Below are positions 55,886-64,000 of a stretch of DNA of 64,000 nt, one piece after another. Under the pieces are notes generated by a model that was not told where the DNA came from, ran no database searches, and saw only the letters and a list, made by a program, of their open reading frames with translations. The position numbers and the translations under genes were made by a program. The first letter of the stretch is position 1. Every line of letters begins with the position of its first letter. This DNA comes from Holtermannia corniformis. Its lineage: Eukaryota > Basidiomycota > Tremellomycetes > Holtermanniales. Where the stretch lies: contig BCIJ01000012.1 in the NCBI GenBank assembly GCA_001599935.1, positions 470,483 to 534,482 of the forward strand, written 5' to 3'.

Positions 55886-58800
55886 ATGGCGCCATCGGCA
55901 GAGTCGAGCACCGCCGCCACCCTCCGCCAGCGACAGTCCCAAACACAGGCGGTCAAAGGGAAACAGAGGGCAGACTGGGACGGTCAGTCCGACTCTGGCC
56001 TAACCGGACACGACTGACGCAAGCACAGTGCTGAAAAGTGGGATCGCGGGAGGGATCGCAGGCTGCGTCGTCAGTCCCTCTGCGCAGCTGCAAGCAAGAC
56101 GAGCTGACGCAACGTGGTACAGGCAAAAACGGCAATCGCACCACTGGACCGCGTAAAGATCCTCTTTCAAACTTCAAACGCTGAATTCGCGCGCTATGCC
56201 GGTACGTCGTTCGGCTCGAGGTCGCTGTACGTCTCGTCAGGCTAGTGGAGCGAGCAAGCTAGCTCATCTTCCAGGCTGGCACGCAGTTGGACCCGCTCAC
56301 AGCCTGCCGCAAAAGTGCCGTGCAATGCACTCAAAGTCTCAACTAGCTAGCATCGCGAGCTCGAAGCACCTGCGCATAGAATGCGGCCGCCATGTCTGAG
56401 CAAGGTCAGAGTCCCAGCTTTGCCTACGCCAGCTCCGCGCAAGAGCACATGGTCCTATCCGTACTCGTGGCTAGCCACCGACGATCCGGCCTTGGCGTGC
56501 ATCATCGAGGCTAGCACGAACAGCCCTCGACCTGCTGAGATTGCAAGATCCGAGCGACCCTTTGAGGCTCGGCTTGATGGCTGCCATGACGAGCGAGGCT
56601 ATAGCATCGCGAATCCTGTGGCCACCAGCCTCGGGGGTATCTTTATTCATCAAAACCGCGTGGCGAACCTTGCCTCGTTCAGCAGTGCATGCTCATCGCT
56701 GGAGAGGATCGATCTCGAGCTCAGCTATACAGCCCATGCTATGTCTTGGCAGAGATCAGCGGCTGAACCGAGAGCACTGTCCCGGTGCTCTGTAGCATCT
56801 ACCGACCGTCCGAGAAACGTCTTGCGGCGGGATCGCTAGACGCTCGCGCTTTCACAACCCGCTCTGCGCAATCTCGAATCGCTCAGGCTAGAGCAAGGAC
56901 TGGACTGCAGGATCGCAAGGATCACGACTGGTATCGAACAATGCGGCTATCGCCCCTGTGCTCACTTCTGATCGCGTACGTTGCGCGATAGCATGCTCAG
57001 CGGACAGAAGCTGCTTCTGCCGCGGTTCTAATGCGCCTGCGAGACGAATGTCAAACTTTGAGCCGGCTTTTGCGCGCTCGAGTTCCGCATCGCTACATAA
57101 TGGGGACATCAGCTATATAGCTGTGGGACCGTCGCGTGCAGCTGTGGAAGAGCATAATCACTGATGGCGGAGCATACTTGATGACCATGCCGTGGCATTT
57201 TCGTGACGCGCCGACAGACTCTGCCCGGTTGTTCCGTAATGCCGTGCCATTGTCCCAGCGTAGCTGTTCTGGCGCAATCGCGAGCAGTGGATACTGCTCC
57301 GGTCGATGCTCCTGGTGCGCTGCGTGGCACTAGACCGCTCAGCTATCGTGCTCGCGCGATCATCGAAACGGCTCACGCAAGCCTGGCGTCGATCGTTGCA
57401 GTGCGGTCTCGTCGGGACCACATTGGCAGAAATCAAACGGCTAGCTGTACTCGGTATGCTGCAACACCCACATCTGTGTCCGGGTGACGACTCGCGGCAA
57501 CTGCCACTTACTCTCGGTCACAACCTGCGCTTTGTGATCTCAGTCCTTTGGCCGTCAGTCCCAGCTTTCGTCTAGCGATCGCACAATCTGCTACCGCAGA
57601 AACGGCCACACGTTACAGTTCTGGTCGTTTCTTCGTTCACCGTACACTTGTGTGGCGCGCTCACGAGCGGAGATGATCTCAGCGTTCGCACAGCTGTTGT
57701 GCGTCTGTCGATCGAGAGTCAGGCAGCTGAACAAGAATGAGCACAGCCACAGAGGCTATTGCAGTCTCTGAGAGCTGCTTGAGGCGAGCAATAGCTGACT
57801 GACAACGCTTGCTGCGAGCGTTGTTTTGATCGTGATGGCCGTGATTGCCGTAGGCCATACTGCATGCCGGTGCCATTCGAGCGAGCATCTCGCAGCTCAC
57901 ATTGCCGAGTATGCGCCTGTGTCGTCGCCCTACCTCGGCGATAGTAGCGGCTGCGATGGCCACTTGAGCAAGTTTGAATGTCTGGACACTGGGCACAGAC
58001 GCAAGGCGGAACAGAGATCATTTGGCCGTATATGTAGCCGGGTGACCATTAGTTGTGTCTGCACAATAGTCCTCTACGCTCTGCATTCGACCGCGCGTAC
58101 ATGAAGGTACCTCCAGTACGCGGCGTTGCGCTTGCCATGGCACAGCATGATCTCCTGCTGCGCCAGGATAATGTAGATCAGCTACCGTCACTGACATTTC
58201 ATAGGCACCCCGCGAGGTCTTTTTGGTGCCACGGCTCTCATATACCAAACGACCGGCGTCCGCGGCCTCTTCCAAGGTCATTCGGCGACACTGTTGCGCA
58301 TATTCCCATATGCTGGCGTCAAATTCATGGCGTACGACTGTTTAGAGCGCGTGAGTCTCGCTCCCTTGCCTTCTGCCATCCGTCGCAACTTGCTGGCGAC
58401 ATCAAGTTGGTGGCAAGCACGCAAGCTCTGCATGCGAGGCTTCTAACCCTCTGCTTGATGACAAACACCGCAGCGCGGTTGAGTGAACGGCAACTACATC
58501 ACTCATTGCTGTGCGGCAAGAGCGGCTCTGTGATTTCCCCTACACTGCTGCTGCTTGTTGCGTTGCTTAGCGTGTGCCTGCCGTCGAGCGACATCGATTG
58601 GCTACACGGCGCTGGTGCAGGTTTCGCCTGTCTTTGTGACCGTGGCAAAGACGGCCGACGTGACGACTTTTCATTGCGAAGGACACGAGTAGCTGACACC
58701 CCCCTGCGCAGCTCTTGATGCCAACGAACGACCAACGGACCATGCCGAGGTTGTTTTTCGCTGGCGCTGTCTCGGGTTCGTCGTCCATGCCTTCAGTCGC

Positions 58801-59411
58801 GTCGCCGTGGCTCACCTTTACAGGCGTCACGTCCGTGCTACTCACATACCCCCTCGAGCTCATCCGGGTCCGACTCGCGTACCAGACGAAAGCCTCTGAA
58901 CGCACCTCTCTCCCTCAAGTGATCCGCTTGATAGCTGCCGAAAAGTCGCAAGGCACTGCCAACCCGCTGCAGCCCTTCTATCGCGGGTTTTCCGTCACCA
59001 TCCTTGGCATGATTCCCTACGCTGGCGTATCGTTCCTCACGTACGGCACGCTTAAGCGGCATTTACCAGAGTACATTCCTGCGTTCGAGCGGAATCCCAC
59101 CATGAGTGATCTTGCTTGCGGTGCCATTGCTGGCGTCGTTAGTCAAACGGCTAGTTATCCCTTCGAGGTCGTCCGGCGGAGGATGCAGGTTGGCGGCGTA
59201 GGCGGCGGCCTGGGGATAAAGTGGCGCGAGGCGGTCGAGGCGGTTTGGCAGCAGCGCGGCTGGAGGGGCTACTTTGTAGGGTTGAGCATTGGCTACGTCA
59301 AGGTTGTGCCGATGACCAGGTGGGTCTTGGCCGTGACGGAAAGCAATGCTGAGCAGCTGCAGTATCTCGTATGCGACATGGCAACTTCTCAAGCGCGTCA
59401 TGGACGTCTGA
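55886..59411 (+). CDS. Mitochondrial carrier, Leu5/SLC25A42-like (CoA-type)
   Basis: Exons 55886-55982, 56029-56069, 56123-56201, 58205-58350, 58712-58775, 58824-59319 and 59357-59411 join in phase to 325 aa, the usual carrier size. Three repeats each show the signature: APLDRVKI, YPLELIRV and YPFEVVRR. Other elements are LKSGIAGGIAGCVAKTAIAP, GVRGLFQGHSATLLRIFPYA, PFYRGFSVTILGMIPYAGVS and GYFVGLSIGYVKVVPMT. The protein spans the mitochondrial inner membrane six times; the closest recalled relatives (Leu5, SLC25A16/42) move CoA or related nucleotides, so the substrate is inference. Two introns are far out of range: 56202-58204 (2003 nt) and 58351-58711 (361 nt). Confidence 0.9.
56202..58204. 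other. 2-kb intron content, no gene recognised
   Basis: This stretch sits wholly inside one intron of the carrier gene. It is rich in short words such as AGCTAT, GCTAGC and CGATCG, with open frames no longer than about 150 codons on any strand and none resembling a known protein. I saw no terminal repeats, transposase motifs, tRNA boxes or convincing C/D pairs by eye. Confidence 0.5.
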
Positions 59412-59539
59412 ACCGGCATCATCACCACTTTTACTCGGGTTCGATAGGCATTCGCATCGCATGCACGCATTGCATCATGACATGTTCAAGTAGCACGCAG
59501 TTGCAACGCAGCACGCATGACTTAGAAATGGCTGCATCG

Positions 59540-60653
59540 CTACAACATGACTGTATCCTGCAGCTCTTGCGCATCATGGATACACTTTTCGACGTGGGTA
59601 CCGAGCGCTGCCAAGCAGTCGCCGCAGTGACCACCTCGCACATCGATTGCGCACAGGCCCAAGAGGTCATTGCCTGGATTGAGGTCCTTGCGCATCTCGA
59701 CTACTCTGGCGTCCCAGACGCTCTTGAGCATCTCGTGCCGCACGCATCCTTCGTGCTGGGGGACATCACGGTCCAAGATCTCGTGAAGCCCGGCCAACCT
59801 CGCCGCCTGTAGCTCCTGCAACCTTGCGAGCGCCCGTCGTCCCATGAGGTGCTTTGCGTCGGCTGGCCAATCGTCCTCGGGGATGGAGAGGCAGTGCCGG
59901 CTCGCGAGGCGCGCCGTGTCGCCAAACTTGAAGTAGGAGCCGAAGGCGTAGACTTCGAGTGGGTGCGACTTTGCAAAGCTCCCCAGCGCATCTCGAGCGA
60001 GGGAGACGGCCTTGGCACTCTGATAGCCTAAAGCGGCGCGGAGGACCAAGGCGGCCATGTTTGGGGTCGTCAAAGGCGCCGCTGGGCTGGCCGAGAATGT
60101 GCCAGCAGGGTAGACGAGCGAGAGGAAGGCATGCAGGACTGCCGAGGACTCTGGAACGAGCCAGTGGAACGGGGTGGCGGTCGGCGTGGGTGCCACGATG
60201 GGCGAAGGCGGAGGTGGCGAGCGAGGGGGGTCAGTGTACCGGCGTGGTGTAAAGTCCTTGGGTGGGACGGCTGGCCCAACGTCACTAGTGCGGGACTGGA
60301 AGAGCTTTGGGATACAAAGGAGTGTGTTGAGTGCAGAAGAAGCCACTGCAGGTGCTGGCGATGGTCGCTGGTTGGCGCGCCAGTTTGGTACAAAGCCATA
60401 GCTAGCGCGGTCAGCCCTGTACGCAGACGACCCTTGACACTCACTAGATGTGGAAGAAGACCGTCTCGGTCTCCATGACCTTTTTGTGCACGAGAAAGCG
60501 ACGACCGTCGCTGGTCTCGAACTCGAGCTCGCCATGGCGACCGTTGAGCAACGGCGCAAAGTCATACTCGACATCGCTATACGGCAACGTCGAGTAGGCC
60601 GGCGCAGGCGAAGCCGGTACAGGCGAAGGACTGAGCAGCGCTTTCTCCATCAT
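59540..60653 (-). CDS. BTB/POZ-domain protein
   Basis: Exons 60445-60653 and 59540-60401 (356 aa). The N-terminus after a short Pro/Ser head reads as a BTB fold of the kind common in basidiomycetes: DVEYDFAPLLNGRHGELEFE, then RRFLVHKKVMETETVFFHI. A Pro-rich insert (SPPPPSPIVAP) and an all-helical C-terminal half follow (FHWLVPESSAVLHAFLSLVY, later LEVYAFGSYFKF, and a Cys/His-containing end DLLGLCAIDVRGGHCGDC). Such proteins usually act by dimerisation or as adaptors; no partner is evident. It converges on the carrier gene with 128 bp between stops. Confidence 0.75.
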
Positions 60654-60939
60654 GGATGTAGAGTGAGATGGCCTGCAGCGGACGTTTATAGTCACGCCGG
60701 ATCCGGTACAAAGGAGTTTCCCATTGTCAGCAAGCGTCAAAGGATAGCAACCCGTCAGTCGAGTCGCTGCTTGGCGAAAAAGGATGGATGGAAAACGGGG
60801 CTCAGAGTTGACCGAGGGGTCCTAGACAACGGGAGAACAAGGCGAGGAGGATTCTGTGAAAGAGATGAAGCAGGCGTTTCCTTTCGGTCACGCAGACTAA
60901 GCGCACGAGAGAGCGCAGGTGCTGAGCGGGATGCATCTG

Positions 60940-63494
<2,555 letters not shown>

Positions 63495-63839
63495 CCCGCC
63501 GTGTGCGCCGACCGCCTGCGTTCTGGGGCTTGATACAAAGCTGACAGCGAGTACAATGTCCTCTTGCCCTCGTCAGCACGCTTGCTATCTTGCTGATGGC
63601 GGTTGAGCGAGTTGGACAAGTTGACAAAGTCTAAGCAGAGTAGTGGACGTGGAAATTTCCGAATTTCGTCCGCGAAGATTCCCGGTAGCCTCTCCTCCTC
63701 ACCTGTCGCGACCAGTAAAGGCTGCCCAATGGGATGATTAGAAGTTACCGTGCCGGAACCTAATAGGGTCAGTGCAGTAGCCACAGCCGCACGCGCGTAC
63801 GCGCGTGCGGACGGGTCGCTCATTGGGATAATTACGCCA

Positions 63840-63882
63840 ATAACTACAAATATTCACAAATATTCACAAATATCTGCCAAGC
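63840..63882. repeat. AT-rich direct repeats in divergent promoter
   Basis: ACAAATATTC occurs twice in tandem followed by ACAAATATC, within the gap between RIX7 and the last gene of the window. It is the most AT-rich spot nearby and may serve as a promoter element. Confidence 0.4.
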
Positions 63883-63925
63883 CGATCACTCATCGTCTAA
63901 CACACCACCACCAACCACCACCACC

Positions 63926-64000
63926 ATGCCTCGCACGAGTCCAGCACCAGCCGACAGCACCAGCGACTCGCACAGAAAGTCGAAACGAGCACGCAAGCCT
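63926..64000 (+). CDS. Start of an unidentified gene, cut by the window end
   Basis: An ATG in good context (CACCATGCC) opens MPRTSPAPADSTSDSHRKSK and continues, Arg/Lys-rich, to the last base of the window. The leader is CACCA-rich and starts after an AT-rich promoter-like stretch. Too little is present to name a family. Confidence 0.45.
   Translation, partial: MPRTSPAPADSTSDSHRKSKRARKP

Noticed and set aside
57100..57575. Several 60-95 codon frames in the 2-kb carrier intron
   Set aside because: They overlap one another on both strands with no splice logic or similarity; chance frames.
58447..58696. TTGATGA and CTGA as a possible C/D snoRNA in the 361-nt carrier intron
   Set aside because: The boxes are about 240 nt apart, too far, and the CTGA is the intron branch site.

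Overview
The window looks like nuclear DNA of a compact-genome basidiomycete. About 25 protein genes lie 12-900 bp apart on both strands. Nearly every gene is cut by very short introns, mostly 37-58 nt, with GTGAGT/GTATGT-type donors and a CTGAC or CTAAC branch site just before the acceptor. Codon use is GC-leaning. A Pucciniomycotina yeast-like fungus (for example the Mixia lineage) would fit, but this is a guess from gene and intron style. Splice models below were built by eye. Where exon lists are given, reading phase was checked across each junction.

Layout. 1-2576: 3' part of a glutamine-rich putative transcription regulator. 2764-4981: tandem cluster of four related small orphan genes on the minus strand, two of them broken. 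5867-9338: a four-helix membrane protein and a GT61-type glycosyltransferase. 9633-10217: an R-SNARE of the synaptobrevin type. 10347-11878: branched-chain aminotransferase. 11967-13943: translation factor eIF3d. 14080-18170: SSU-processome WD-repeat protein Utp17/WDR75, whose three long introns each carry a box C/D snoRNA. 18701-20804: enolase-superfamily sugar-acid dehydratase. 20817-23633: Rgp1-like trafficking factor. 23985-27037: Spb1 rRNA methyltransferase. 27156-28867: MYST acetyltransferase Esa1. 30072-34203: dolichol kinase, apparently fused to an extra N-terminal membrane domain. 34216-36010: GT8-like glycosyltransferase and a relic paralogue. 36226-37949: polyol dehydrogenase with a 2-nt frameshift. 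38223-40736: V-ATPase subunit C with an 825-nt intron. 41046-45864: Ssk1-type response regulator. 45892-50035: valyl-tRNA synthetase. 50243-51278: SRP receptor beta. 51467-53441: unidentified gene. 54180-55277: truncated PhoD-like phosphatase. 55886-59411: mitochondrial carrier with a 2-kb intron. 59540-60653: BTB protein. 60940-63494: Rix7/NVL AAA ATPase. 63926 to the end: start of another gene.

Most genes are housekeeping genes with no operon logic, but ribosome biogenesis and translation recur: Utp17 with its snoRNAs, Spb1, Rix7, eIF3d and ValRS. The secretory and glycosylation theme also recurs: GT61, GT8, dolichol kinase, SNARE, Rgp1 and SRP receptor beta. The accessory material consists of the small-protein cluster, the relic genes, and the few introns that are far longer than the rest. 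The strongest unexpected signal is the trio of intronic box C/D snoRNAs, followed by the oversized introns of the carrier and V-ATPase C genes.
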